64,000 nt of DNA from Candidatus Altimarinota bacterium (GCA_023231115.1 JALNWA010000002.1:109932-173931), one strand, 5' to 3'. Positions 42,258 to 51,661 are shown, counted from the first letter of the stretch. Program-made: numbers and translations. The notes: generated by a model from the letters alone, not told the origin.

Positions 42258-43823
42258 TTATTTTTCAATTATTTCCAAACTTTCTTCAAGCTCTTCCTTG
42301 TAAGGTTTTAACCCTCTAATCGTTCTCGCATTTCTTTTCTGTGCAAACCACCATAACCCTCTATGCAAAAAGAAAAGATAATCTTTGATCTTTTCTAATA
42401 TCAAAGGAACTTTGGACGTATATTTAAAATTTATAGTTTTATCTTCTTTTCTTTGCAACCCTACAACGCCATATCTATATAATTCTTGGATAAATATCTC
42501 TATTTTTTTCTTACCTATACTAGTTTTTTCCCCAAGATATTGACCCAACCTAGTTCTTAACTCAGCAGAATTAAAACCACTTTTTTTATCAAGAACATCT
42601 ATAAGTATATCTAAACCTTCTTGGTTAAGGTCATGTCCGATTATTTGTGTAGCCAAAAATAACTCATCCCTTAATTCATTTTTAAAATAATCAGAATATT
42701 CTATTTCAGATGATTCTATATTTTCAAATGTTGCAACATGCTTGAGACTTAATCTTTCACGCATTGCATAGCAAAATTTCAAGAAATCACGCGGACGATT
42801 AAAAGAGATTGCTACCATATACGCATAAAAGTTCGTTTTAAACCTATTCGTGTTAAAACTAGCAAGTGTTTCAGTAAATATTTCATCTGGGAATTGAGAC
42901 TTAATAGCCTCTATTGGGTTATCCAAACTACCTTGCAAATTTGAATTATAAAACGGCAATCTCCTTATGAGCAATCCCGCAAAGCTTTTTTCGTCCCATT
43001 CTAATTCAAGAGACCCCTCCCTTAGTTTATTAACATTAGACCCCTCCATAAGGTCAAATAAATCTACTCTTAATAAAGAAACAAATCTAAAATTCAATTT
43101 AGAATCTGAAATAGCAGTGTTATATGTATCAATTTGCAATAAAACTTCTTTGATTACAGCAATATCTTCTTTAATCATACTTGTATTAATATTCTCGAGA
43201 TGATCGCCTATGTCATCAATAAAAATAAAAATTGATTTATCTTTTGATAAACTTTGCCTAAGCGCATCAAATAAAGCACTAGGAGATTTGGAAATCACAG
43301 ACCTATTTAAAATCGAACCAGATTCAGAATCTACACCACCCTCAGCTTTTGCAAACAAATAAGACATCAACGCCTTCACAGAAAGTCCCGTTTTATTTGT
43401 TCGCTGATGTTCTATAAAAGTTTCATAATCTGAAATTTGGTGCAATCCATTTGAAGCCAAGAAATCTTTCCAATATTTTTCAGATTCTCCCGAAAAATTA
43501 TCGGTCTCTAATAATTTCTGTATAGTTCTAATTAAAATGTACTGCAATATAGAATTAGCACGATCCGATTTATCATCTTTGCAATTAATTGCAATATTTC
43601 TAAGAGACATTCTAAAAGCATAATCAATATTGTAATCTTCATGTTTTTGTTCGAGATACCTAGCTATGGCCGTTTTCCCAGATCCTTTTCTGCCTGCAAT
43701 AATAGAAAACGAAGACCCAATTAATTGCTGAATAAAACCAGCATCATGAAAACAATCCACTAGGTATTCATCTCTTTCCGCATCTGTGTGTTTCTTAATA
43801 CGAAAATCATCCATTTTTATCAA
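42258..43823 (-). CDS. P-loop ATPase of the Sll1717/KAP-like type
   Basis: The 521-residue product (start at M1 or M4, MDDFRIKKHTDAERDEYLVDCF) has Walker A AGRKGSGKTAIARYLEQ (near residue 45) and Walker B FIFIDDIGDHL (near 205), followed by a long helical region with a winged-helix-like C-terminus. The opening HTDAERDEYL...F preceding GRKGSGKT is typical of the Sll1717 family, often found in defence or mobile loci. Exact role unknown. It is convergent with the integrase. Confidence 0.85.
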   Translation of the reverse strand: MIKMDDFRIKKHTDAERDEYLVDCFHDAGFIQQLIGSSFSIIAGRKGSGKTAIARYLEQKHEDYNIDYAFRMSLRNIAINCKDDKSDRANSILQYILIRTIQKLLETDNFSGESEKYWKDFLASNGLHQISDYETFIEHQRTNKTGLSVKALMSYLFAKAEGGVDSESGSILNRSVISKSPSALFDALRQSLSKDKSIFIFIDDIGDHLENINTSMIKEDIAVIKEVLLQIDTYNTAISDSKLNFRFVSLLRVDLFDLMEGSNVNKLREGSLELEWDEKSFAGLLIRRLPFYNSNLQGSLDNPIEAIKSQFPDEIFTETLASFNTNRFKTNFYAYMVAISFNRPRDFLKFCYAMRERLSLKHVATFENIESSEIEYSDYFKNELRDELFLATQIIGHDLNQEGLDILIDVLDKKSGFNSAELRTRLGQYLGEKTSIGKKKIEIFIQELYRYGVVGLQRKEDKTINFKYTSKVPLILEKIKDYLFFLHRGLWWFAQKRNARTIRGLKPYKEELEESLEIIEK

Positions 43824-43885
43824 AATTATTTATTTAACCAAGGCATTGTACCCCACGTATAAAAAAAATAAACCAAAAACTATTT

Positions 43886-44869
43886 TCAACCCAACAACTT
43901 CGCCATCTCATCAGTTCCCCTATTTGTCAAAGCACACGTATGCTCTATATATCTCAGTGTAGTTGTTAGCCGAGTATGCCCCAAGTGCTGTTGTATGTCC
44001 TTAAGTGGCACACCTGCCGTATATAGCTTAGTCGCTACAAATCTTCTAATTGAGTATGCCGTAATCCTAAATCCGAGCTCTTTTGACAATTTTTTAAACA
44101 ACCCATTTATGCCTTTATACCTGAACCCACTTCTTCTTGATTGCGATGAAAATAAACATGATTCTTCTCTGCCCAAGCTTTGCCTTATTCTGATATAGCC
44201 ATCATACATATCCCTCAAAGAAGAAGGCATCCGATAAAATCTTGCACGCCCTTTTTGTTTTCTGCCTTGGATAACAATTTCATAACCATTCTTGTTTTTT
44301 TTAATATCTCTTATTTGCATTTGCTCCAATTCGCATGGCCTAGCGGCTGTTAGTAAAAACACGTCAAAAAGAAACTGGTTTCGCGCTCTTTCCAACCTTG
44401 TTTGCCTCCTTTTAAGTATGCAAATTCGTATAAGATCTACTTGTTCCTCTTTTAAAGTTAGCTGTTCATGCATAATTTCTTTGCATTTTCGTACCTTCAT
44501 GATTTTATTTTCCTGAACATATTCCATATCCTCCAACCACCTGAAATAAGTATTCAGATTCTTTATGTATGTATTCAAAGTAACAGGTGACCAATGTCGT
44601 TTCTCTCTTTCCGAATATAACGCTTCTCTCAAAACATTAGGAGTATTGCAATCTTCAATTGTCATAATATTTAATCGAATGACAGCAAATCTCAGCGCAT
44701 CTCTGACATTTAAGATAGTCACTGAACTTTTACCTTCTCTTCGATAATGCTTAACAAACTCATCCCAATATTTCCAAATTGGGGTTTTCCCATTGAGAAC
44801 AGACTTTTTCTCAATATTAAGAAAATTTACAGAATATAGATCTGTCGTAGACAAAGAAAATGTACGCAT
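43886..44869 (-). CDS. Second tyrosine recombinase
   Basis: The 327-residue product has an N-terminal core-binding region and a catalytic domain with Arg in TAARPCELEQM, RQKGRARFYRMP, SIRRFVATKLYTAGV, LGHTRLTTTLRYIEHT with the nucleophilic tyrosine. The usual HxxR is YSIR here: the first histidine is replaced by tyrosine, which is tolerated in some family members. It may serve a different att site or an earlier element. A small palindrome sits directly before its start. Confidence 0.9.
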   Translation of the reverse strand: MRTFSLSTTDLYSVNFLNIEKKSVLNGKTPIWKYWDEFVKHYRREGKSSVTILNVRDALRFAVIRLNIMTIEDCNTPNVLREALYSEREKRHWSPVTLNTYIKNLNTYFRWLEDMEYVQENKIMKVRKCKEIMHEQLTLKEEQVDLIRICILKRRQTRLERARNQFLFDVFLLTAARPCELEQMQIRDIKKNKNGYEIVIQGRKQKGRARFYRMPSSLRDMYDGYIRIRQSLGREESCLFSSQSRRSGFRYKGINGLFKKLSKELGFRITAYSIRRFVATKLYTAGVPLKDIQQHLGHTRLTTTLRYIEHTCALTNRGTDEMAKLLG

Positions 44870-44870
44870 A

Positions 44871-44887
44871 AGTTAAGATTGTTAACT
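44871..44887. promoter_or_regulatory. Palindrome before the second recombinase
   Basis: AGTTAA-GATTG-TTAACT begins one base upstream of the start codon of the leftward recombinase gene and could be an operator. Confidence 0.4.
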
Positions 44888-44943
44888 CATCTCGCACACT
44901 TACGGTCAATATTTATAGTCTCGCCGAATGACTTGTGGCTTCT

Positions 44944-45019
44944 GTTGCTGAATATGGTTATAGCTATATCTCTCGCTATGGTGTTATCGTGTCCGCCTTC
45001 ACGCGTTACGTTCAGCAAC
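44944..45019. repeat. 9-bp inverted repeat in the gap beside the second recombinase
   Basis: GTTGCTGAA (44944-44952) and TTCAGCAAC (45011-45019) are perfect inverted copies 58 bases apart in a non-coding gap (44870-45083). This might be a recombinase arm site or a hairpin RNA. Confidence 0.4.
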
Positions 45020-45083
45020 ATGATGAAATATAATTTCACTGAGCATTATATACCCATTTAAAAAGAAATTTCAAGTACCCCTC

Positions 45084-45509
45084 TCAATCCTCTCCAAAAG
45101 CCATCAATATCTCTGCAACTCTTTTCTTGTGAAAATCGTCAAGTTCAGAAGGCTCATCATCCGGAGGTACATTAGGAATATATTTTATAGAAAATTCATT
45201 TTTCAGTTTTCTCTCCAAATACCATTGAGCAACTTTTATATCTGTAAGATTATCCATGACCGTACGTCTTGCTTTCAAAATTAGCTTTTGCCTAAGTAGC
45301 CTTTTTCGCTCGGAAAACTCCGGATTTTGTTTCTGATAAGAATATAGTGTATCTGGGCTTATATTCGCATGTAGACAGCTTTCAGCGTCACTACAATCCA
45401 TAGAAAAAGCCTCTTCCAATTTTCCGAGTACTTCCTTGGTCATGACTGTTTTTCTGCCGGTTTTTTCTTTTGCACAAGATGTACTCTTTTTTTTATCAGA
45501 CATAACCAA
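45084..45509 (-). CDS. Terminase-small-subunit-like helix-turn-helix protein
   Basis: The 141-residue product has GRKTVMTKEVLGKLEEAFSMDCSDAESCLHANISPDTLYSYQKQNPEF, a helix-turn-helix of the type used by small terminase subunits and related phage/ICE proteins, followed by the family-typical DIKVAQWYLERKLKNEFS. In an element lacking any capsid or large terminase gene it probably acts as a DNA-binding regulator or packaging relic. The start could also be the Met at residue 3. Confidence 0.75.
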   Translation of the reverse strand: MVMSDKKKSTSCAKEKTGRKTVMTKEVLGKLEEAFSMDCSDAESCLHANISPDTLYSYQKQNPEFSERKRLLRQKLILKARRTVMDNLTDIKVAQWYLERKLKNEFSIKYIPNVPPDDEPSELDDFHKKRVAEILMAFGED

Positions 45510-45579
45510 GATTAAGACTACTGATCACATTGTAGTCAAAACCATCTATCATTAGCAAGAACTCATCTTTCTTGGCCAA

Positions 45580-45960
45580 CTATAAAATACTACAATTTAT
45601 ATAATAAACATCACTACCTGTAAGAGTAACAGTACATTTATAATCCGTCCTAACAGTCGCCCCATATGCATTTTCGGCATCTACGTAGGACTCAACAACA
45701 TATTTATCATTCCCAAGACTGGTATAAGTATTATAACGGCAAGCTTGATGTTCAGCACTAGAAGGAGATTTTAATTTATTTTCTATTTCTATCTGAGCAT
45801 AAGTACAAGCAGTCATTTCCTGAGTACTAACTGAAGACCCATAGGAAGAACTACTGCTTGAAGAAGAACTACTTCCATAACTAGAAGAATTGGAACTGTA
45901 ATCACTACATCCAACTAAAAAAAGTCCTATGAAAAAAGGAATAATCAAAAATTTGTACAT
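45580..45960 (-). CDS. Small lipoprotein with serine-rich linker
   Basis: The 126-residue product has a lipobox (FLVGC near residue 18), a run of serines with interspersed glycine and tyrosine (about 20-45) and a small C-terminal domain with four cysteines (ACTYAQ, QACRYN, YKCTVT, YINCSI) and KLKSPSSAEH. It resembles short surface lipoproteins carried by mobile elements; function unknown. Confidence 0.72.
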   Translation of the reverse strand: MYKFLIIPFFIGLFLVGCSDYSSNSSSYGSSSSSSSSSSYGSSVSTQEMTACTYAQIEIENKLKSPSSAEHQACRYNTYTSLGNDKYVVESYVDAENAYGATVRTDYKCTVTLTGSDVYYINCSIL

Positions 45961-45993
45961 TTTTATAACGATTAAGATTTACACAACAACACG

Positions 45994-46025
45994 ATATCCC
46001 ATTTTGGGATATTCGTAAATGGGAT
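45994..46025. promoter_or_regulatory. Operator-like palindrome upstream of the XRE gene
   Basis: ATATCCCA-TTT-TGGGATAT (45994-46012) is a perfect palindrome with 8-bp arms. A further half site TGGGAT follows at 46020-46025. It lies 27 bases before the start codon of the XRE regulator, the usual place for an autorepressor site. Confidence 0.7.
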
Positions 46026-46038
46026 TTATTCTAATTTC

Positions 46039-46254
46039 ATGTCTAGTATACATTCTAAAGAATACGCTGATTTAATTTCGCGCTTAATAAAAGCACGACA
46101 AGACTCAGGGCTTACACAAGCTCAGGTTGCAAAAATCCTCAAAAAACCACAGTCCTATCTGTCAAAAATAGAAACATGCCAAAGAAGAGTCGACGCATTA
46201 GAGATAAAAACCTTGGCAAAAATATACAAAAGCGATATTTCGGATATAATCTAG
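46039..46254 (+). CDS. XRE-family transcriptional regulator
   Basis: The 71-residue protein is a single helix-turn-helix domain: LISRLIKARQDSGLTQAQVAKILKKPQSYLSKIETCQRRVDALEIKTLAKIY. It is of the short Cro/C-protein size and very probably represses its own operon via the palindrome just upstream, controlling the two downstream defence-like genes. Confidence 0.93.
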   Translation: MSSIHSKEYADLISRLIKARQDSGLTQAQVAKILKKPQSYLSKIETCQRRVDALEIKTLAKIYKSDISDII

Positions 46255-46283
46255 TTAGGCTATTCGGCTTTTACTCAAAACAA

Positions 46284-46760
46284 ATGAAATATCAGATATC
46301 AATAACGACTGTTGGGTTAGGTTGCTATAACCATATAGCCAAATTACCAACAAACAGTACGGCATCAGATCTTCAAAAATATCTTGAATTGAATGATTTT
46401 TGTTCTTTATACAGAAATGGAAAAAAATTACTCCTAACTTCACGCCTGAAGAATAATGACATAATTTGCATGACAACTCCTATCAGAGGCGCTGTTGACA
46501 TTAAATGCAGAGGAAAAAGGTGGCGAATACCAAAAAGTGATATTGACGATAAAAAAGTTAGTAATTTCCATGCTCACAATTATGATAATAATGAGATTTT
46601 AGACTTATATACGGGCTACATTTACAAAAATAATCAACAACACAAAATTACCAAAAAAGAATGGTTACAGATTCTTTATGAAATTAGTCAAAGTAAGGAG
46701 CAAAATTTGAGTAGCAAAGCAAAAGATATTTTAAAAAAAAATTCACATGCAAGAAGTTAA
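46284..46760 (+). CDS. Beta-grasp (MoaD/ThiS-like) protein of unknown role
   Basis: I start at 46284 (MKYQISITTVGLG), giving 158 residues; an upstream ATG at 46176 lies inside the XRE gene. The first 65 or so residues fit a ubiquitin-like beta-grasp: SITTVGLGCYNHIAKLP, LQKYLELNDFCSLYRNGKKL, then RLKNNDIICMTTPIRGA, which parallels the MoaD/ThiS ending LxDGDxVxxxPPxxGG without the terminal GG. A basic second domain (KRWRIPKSDI) follows. It overlaps the start of the STAND NTPase gene by 14 bases, so the two are coupled. The fold call is inference. Confidence 0.65.
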   Translation: MKYQISITTVGLGCYNHIAKLPTNSTASDLQKYLELNDFCSLYRNGKKLLLTSRLKNNDIICMTTPIRGAVDIKCRGKRWRIPKSDIDDKKVSNFHAHNYDNNEILDLYTGYIYKNNQQHKITKKEWLQILYEISQSKEQNLSSKAKDILKKNSHARS

Positions 46761-49700
46761 TTGGGGAAACTTTAAAGCAAAATTTAACGGTAGAGAACAA
46801 AAATTTTTTGAATGGCTGTGCTACCTTTTATTTTGCAAAGAATTTAATCAACCACATGGAATTTTTCGCTTCGTAAATCAATCAGGAATGGAAACAAATC
46901 CCATTAAAATTGGTAAGGACTATATTGCTTGGGAGGCAAAATTTTATGAAGACAAATTAACAAATCATAAAGATGAATTCATTAAAAAGATAAAAATAGC
47001 CAAGAATAAAAATCCAGAAATAACCAAAATGTTTTTCTATACTCCGATTGATTGGACGGAAAGTAGCAAAAAAACTAAAAGAGTTACGAATAAGCAGAAT
47101 GAAATAGTAAAGTTTGGGAAAGAGAAAAATATTAAAATTATTTTTAGAGGTGCTAGCTTTTTTGAATCCACATTCGTTTCTATCGAAAACGAGCTTATTG
47201 CCAAGCATTTCTATAGCCTACACGAAAACATTCTTGATTTAATTAAAAATCAACAAATACATTCAGAAAACATCTTAAGCAAAATACAACCACACATCAT
47301 TTTTAATGGAAAAAACATTGAAATTGACAGAAGTAGGGAATTAGAAAAATTAAAAGAATATTCAGAAAGAATTTTAATTTTAAGCGGAGAAGGAGGAATC
47401 GGAAAAACAGCCATTGTTAAAAATCTTTATTTACAACTAAAAGGAAAACAACCTTTTTACATTTTTGAAGCAACCGAATTTGAATTAAGCAATGTAAATA
47501 ACTTATGTCCAAATCTAAATTTCCAAGACTTTCTGGAAGCACATAAAGATGAAGATAACAAAATCATTGTAATTGATTCGGCAGAAAAATTATTAGACTT
47601 AAAAAACACCGATCCATTTAAAGAGTTTTTAGCCATTACACTCAAAACCAACTGGAAACTAATCTTTACTGCAAGAGACAACTATTTAAAAGATTTGAAT
47701 GATCAATTTTGGGAAATTTATAAATTAGTCCCCTCGAACATAAATTTGCAAAAATTAAACTTAAAAGAACTAAATGAAATTTCTGACAAGCATCATTTTT
47801 CAACACCTAAAGATGAAAATCTATTAGATTTTATTAAAAATCCATTCTACCTAAACGAGTACTTAAAATTTTACAAAGAAAAAGAAGAAACAAGCTACAT
47901 AGACTTCAAAGAAAAACTCTGGGATAAAAATATAAAGAAGTCCAAGCCGGCAAGAGAACAATGTTTTTTAAAAATAGCTTTTGAAAGAGCAAATGATGGA
48001 GAATTTTTTGTAAATCCAAGTTGCGAAGCTTATATTCTGGATAATGAATTAAGAAATGATGGAATTTTGGGTTACGAATCGCCACATGGATATTTTATTA
48101 CACATGATCTTTACGAAGAATGGGCTTTAGAAAAAATCATAGAAAAAGAATTCATAAAAAAACCTGAAAATGACGACTTCTTCAAAAAAATTGGTAACTC
48201 ACTAGCTATCCGTAGAGCTTTTAGAAACTGGATATCAGAAAAATTACTTTTAGACAGTAAGGAAATAAAAAAATTCGTTGAAGAAGTCATTGAAAATAAA
48301 GAAATAGAACAATTGTGGAAAGATGAAACATTGGTGTCTATTTTGCTTTCGGATTATTCAGAAAAATTTTTTGAAATATTTAAAGATAAGCTACTAACGA
48401 ACAACCAAGAGCTATTAAAAAAACTAACCTTTTTATTAAGAATTACGTGCAAAGAAATTGATAGCGACCTTCTTAAACAATTAGGGGTTAGAAACGCAAA
48501 TTTATTTTCGATAAAATACGTCTTAACTAAGCCAAAAGGTAAGGGCTGGGAATATCTTATTAAATTTATTTATGATAATTTAGTCAAAATAGGCATTGGG
48601 AATATTTACTTCATTTTACCGGTGATTTATGACTGGAATTACAAATTCAAAGAAGGAGAAACTACAAAGTTTTCGAGTCTAATTGCATTGCAGTATTATC
48701 AATGGATCATTAAAAAAGATGTTTATTTTTCACGTGATAATGATGTTAAAGCAACACTTTTTAAAACCATTTTATATGGAGCTTCAGAAATAAAAGATGA
48801 GCTTGGAAAAATCATTGAGGCAATTTTAAAGAATAAATGGAAAAATTACAGAGATCCCTATTCCGACTTATCACAAGTTATTTTGACAAAATTGGAGGGA
48901 GTTAATATAACCAAAGTATTACCTCAACATATTTTAAGTCTTGCCAATTTATTTTGGTCTTTCACTCCTAAAAAAGCTGAATTTCATCAGTATTCAAGTC
49001 CGGATATAGAACAAGAGTTTGGCATAGAAGATGATCACTTTGAATATTTTCCGGCAAGTTCATATCAAACCCCAATATATTGGCTTCTTCAATATGCATT
49101 GAAAGAAACTGTAGATTTTATTTTAGGATTTACAAATAAAACAGTAGAAAGTTTTGCTAAATCTGATTTTGCAAAACATGAAATTGAAGAAGTAGAAGTT
49201 TTTACAGATACAAATAAGGCAATAAAACAATACATAAGCGATAGACTCTGGTGCACATATAGAGGTACTCAAGTTGCTCCTCTCATTTTAGAGTCGACAC
49301 ATATGGCTTTAGAAAAGTTTTTTCTCGAAACAGGGGAAAAGATGGAGTCTAAAACTTTAGAAAATTGGCTTTTATACATGCTTAAAAATTCCAAATCTGC
49401 TTCCATTTCGGGAATAGTGACAAGTGTCGTATTAGCATACCCAGAAAAAACTTTTAACATTGCTAAAATTCTTTTCAGAACAAAGGGATTCTTTCTTTAT
49501 GACACACATAGGTTAATCTTAGATGAAGGACAAAAAAGCTCTCTTTTAATGTTAAAAAAAATTTCTGGAGTCAATTTTAAAAACGAGATTCATGACAACG
49601 AAAGACTGGAAACTTGCGACAAAAAACACAGAAAATGGGCTTTAGAAAATTTATTTTTAAATTATCAATTTTTCAGAAGCGATGAAACAAGCGAAAAAGA

Positions 49701-51498
49701 AGCAAAAGAAAGACGAAAAATATTGTGGAGGATACTAGACAATTATTACAAAGAATTAGCCGTCAAATCAAAAAAGACCGAATTGGATAAAACTTGGGAG
49801 CTTTACCTTGCAAGAATGGACGGTAGAAAAATGAATCCAGTCACAAAAACGACAAAAGAAGGACTTATAATCTACTGGAATCCCCAAATTGAACCAGAAT
49901 TAAAAAAACATAGCGATGAATCAATAGAAAAAACAACCAAACCGCTTAAATACACCACACTAAAGCTATGGGCAAGCTACAAAATGAAAAATGATGAAAA
50001 GTATAAACAATACGAACAGTATGAAAAAAATCCAAAACTTGCTTTAAAAGAAGCAGAAGAAATTATTGAAAGAATGAAAGTGGCAAAAAAGCCAGAACTT
50101 CTTAATTTTCAGTATTCGGAAGATGAGAATTTCTATCTTTTTAACAACGCAATCCCTGCAGACGTTTGCTCTGTTCTGACAAAAGACTATTTCGATAAAC
50201 TTTCAAAAAATGAGAAAATTTTTTGCAAAAACATTATTTTAGAATTTGCACAATTATCATTAACTCAAAAGCACAAATATCAAATTTCAGACGGGACAGA
50301 ATCAGCTATTTCCGTATTACCAATTTTGTTACAAGAGTTTCCAGAAGAAAAAAAGATCATAATTCAAATCCTGTTACTTACTCTATTCAACGAAGATCCC
50401 ATAAACATGGCAGGAAACCATTTTAATATTTTTCCAATTATGGCAATTCATAAACTCTGGTTTAATAATTTCGATAATGCTCAATCCCTTCTCTTCGGAT
50501 ATTTATTATTAAAACCACGGTATGAAAAGCTGAGAGACGAACTACGTGAAGAAAATTACAAAAGAAACATCTACAAACTTCATGAAAATGAAATAATAGA
50601 CAAATTTTTAACAAAAAATAAAGCCTATTTAAAGAAAATTATAGAAAACAAAATTTCTATAGGTGATCTAAAAAACATAGAAAAATTGGATCTATATGTA
50701 TTAAATACAGCTTTTCAATTAATCCCATTAAAAACAACTAAGAAAAACCATGAGAAGTTAGCCCAATTAATAATTTTAACTTTTTCGAAAGCTCTATCAG
50801 CTATCAAAAGAGATGAGAGGGTCGATCCCATGGTAAAACATGCCTTTTTGAAAAAATTAGCAGACTTTGTTTTAAACTCTTCCGAGCAAGATATTTCTAA
50901 TTATTTAAAACCATTTATTGATGATTTCACAGGTTCAGAAGCTATGGCTGATTTATTCCAAGAATTTATTTTGGCAGAAGATAGATTAAATACTTATAAC
51001 AATTTTTGGCAAGTTTGGGGTCTATTTTATAAAAAAGTGGTTAAATTATGCGAAGATACCAAAAACCATTGGTATCTAGATAGAATTGTAAAAAGTTATC
51101 TTTTTGCTCAGACTCAGTGGAAAGAAACAACTGTAGATTGGCACACGATAAAGGATGGCAATAAAAGCTTCTTCGGAGAAATCGTAAAAAGCATAGGACA
51201 CTATCCTTCTGTACTTTTTTCAATTTCAAAATTATTAAATGATATTGGAAGTATTTTTTTGGAAGATGGTGTTTCTTGGATTTCCTCAATGTTATGTAAA
51301 AATAAAAATTTATGGACAGACGAGTTAGAACCCGATACGATTTATTACATAGAAATTATTGCAAAGAAGCATATTTATAAGAATCGTGAGAAAATAAGAA
51401 AAACAAAAAAATCAAAACAAGAGATATTGACAATATTAGACTTTCTAATAAAAAAAGGATCTGTCGTTGGATACATGCTTAGAGAAAGTGCTATATAG
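46747..51498 (+). CDS. Nuclease-STAND NTPase, Avs4-like candidate anti-phage sensor
   Basis: The 1583-residue product has three parts. The N-terminus resembles an Mrr-like PD-(D/E)xK nuclease: NQSGMETNPIKIG with E49, then AWEAKFYE with E63 and K65. Next is a STAND-type NTPase with Walker A GEGGIGKT (214-221), Walker B IIVID (273-277) and FTARDNYL. The last 1000 or so residues are helical-repeat sequence, which in STAND proteins recognises the trigger. Order and size match Avs4 (AVAST type IV), whose members sense phage portal proteins and then degrade DNA. Location in a mobile element supports defence. Assignment needs a profile or structure comparison. Confidence 0.8.
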   Translation: MQEVNWGNFKAKFNGREQKFFEWLCYLLFCKEFNQPHGIFRFVNQSGMETNPIKIGKDYIAWEAKFYEDKLTNHKDEFIKKIKIAKNKNPEITKMFFYTPIDWTESSKKTKRVTNKQNEIVKFGKEKNIKIIFRGASFFESTFVSIENELIAKHFYSLHENILDLIKNQQIHSENILSKIQPHIIFNGKNIEIDRSRELEKLKEYSERILILSGEGGIGKTAIVKNLYLQLKGKQPFYIFEATEFELSNVNNLCPNLNFQDFLEAHKDEDNKIIVIDSAEKLLDLKNTDPFKEFLAITLKTNWKLIFTARDNYLKDLNDQFWEIYKLVPSNINLQKLNLKELNEISDKHHFSTPKDENLLDFIKNPFYLNEYLKFYKEKEETSYIDFKEKLWDKNIKKSKPAREQCFLKIAFERANDGEFFVNPSCEAYILDNELRNDGILGYESPHGYFITHDLYEEWALEKIIEKEFIKKPENDDFFKKIGNSLAIRRAFRNWISEKLLLDSKEIKKFVEEVIENKEIEQLWKDETLVSILLSDYSEKFFEIFKDKLLTNNQELLKKLTFLLRITCKEIDSDLLKQLGVRNANLFSIKYVLTKPKGKGWEYLIKFIYDNLVKIGIGNIYFILPVIYDWNYKFKEGETTKFSSLIALQYYQWIIKKDVYFSRDNDVKATLFKTILYGASEIKDELGKIIEAILKNKWKNYRDPYSDLSQVILTKLEGVNITKVLPQHILSLANLFWSFTPKKAEFHQYSSPDIEQEFGIEDDHFEYFPASSYQTPIYWLLQYALKETVDFILGFTNKTVESFAKSDFAKHEIEEVEVFTDTNKAIKQYISDRLWCTYRGTQVAPLILESTHMALEKFFLETGEKMESKTLENWLLYMLKNSKSASISGIVTSVVLAYPEKTFNIAKILFRTKGFFLYDTHRLILDEGQKSSLLMLKKISGVNFKNEIHDNERLETCDKKHRKWALENLFLNYQFFRSDETSEKEAKERRKILWRILDNYYKELAVKSKKTELDKTWELYLARMDGRKMNPVTKTTKEGLIIYWNPQIEPELKKHSDESIEKTTKPLKYTTLKLWASYKMKNDEKYKQYEQYEKNPKLALKEAEEIIERMKVAKKPELLNFQYSEDENFYLFNNAIPADVCSVLTKDYFDKLSKNEKIFCKNIILEFAQLSLTQKHKYQISDGTESAISVLPILLQEFPEEKKIIIQILLLTLFNEDPINMAGNHFNIFPIMAIHKLWFNNFDNAQSLLFGYLLLKPRYEKLRDELREENYKRNIYKLHENEIIDKFLTKNKAYLKKIIENKISIGDLKNIEKLDLYVLNTAFQLIPLKTTKKNHEKLAQLIILTFSKALSAIKRDERVDPMVKHAFLKKLADFVLNSSEQDISNYLKPFIDDFTGSEAMADLFQEFILAEDRLNTYNNFWQVWGLFYKKVVKLCEDTKNHWYLDRIVKSYLFAQTQWKETTVDWHTIKDGNKSFFGEIVKSIGHYPSVLFSISKLLNDIGSIFLEDGVSWISSMLCKNKNLWTDELEPDTIYYIEIIAKKHIYKNREKIRKTKKSKQEILTILDFLIKKGSVVGYMLRESAI

Positions 51499-51541
51499 TT
51501 TCACCCTAATTTAGACTATTCTCTTAATTTATGTTATTGTT

Positions 51542-51661
51542 CCTTTCGCACAGGGTGTGCCTCTCCGCCACCCCAACCATATCAAAAGCGGCACTCTACA
51601 ATTAGGGCTACGCACAGCCAGAAACATCTATTTATTCATGCTGAATTTACTCGGCAAGAAA
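51542..51661 (+). repeat. Right-end repeat of the element, copy 1
   Basis: An 87-base block (51542-51628) is 94% identical to 53800-53886 (five differences by eye), and weaker similarity continues to the core-like ACTCGGCAAG. It holds hairpins GCACA/TGTGC and GGCT/AGCC; two differences lie in the loop of the latter. Its position implies a former attachment site between two tandem units. Confidence 0.8.

Noticed and set aside
42258..43823. The Sll1717-type ATPase as part of a transposition ATP-binding pair
   Set aside because: No DDE transposase or terminal inverted repeats are nearby, and its N-terminal motif fits the Sll1717 family rather than TnsC/IstB.
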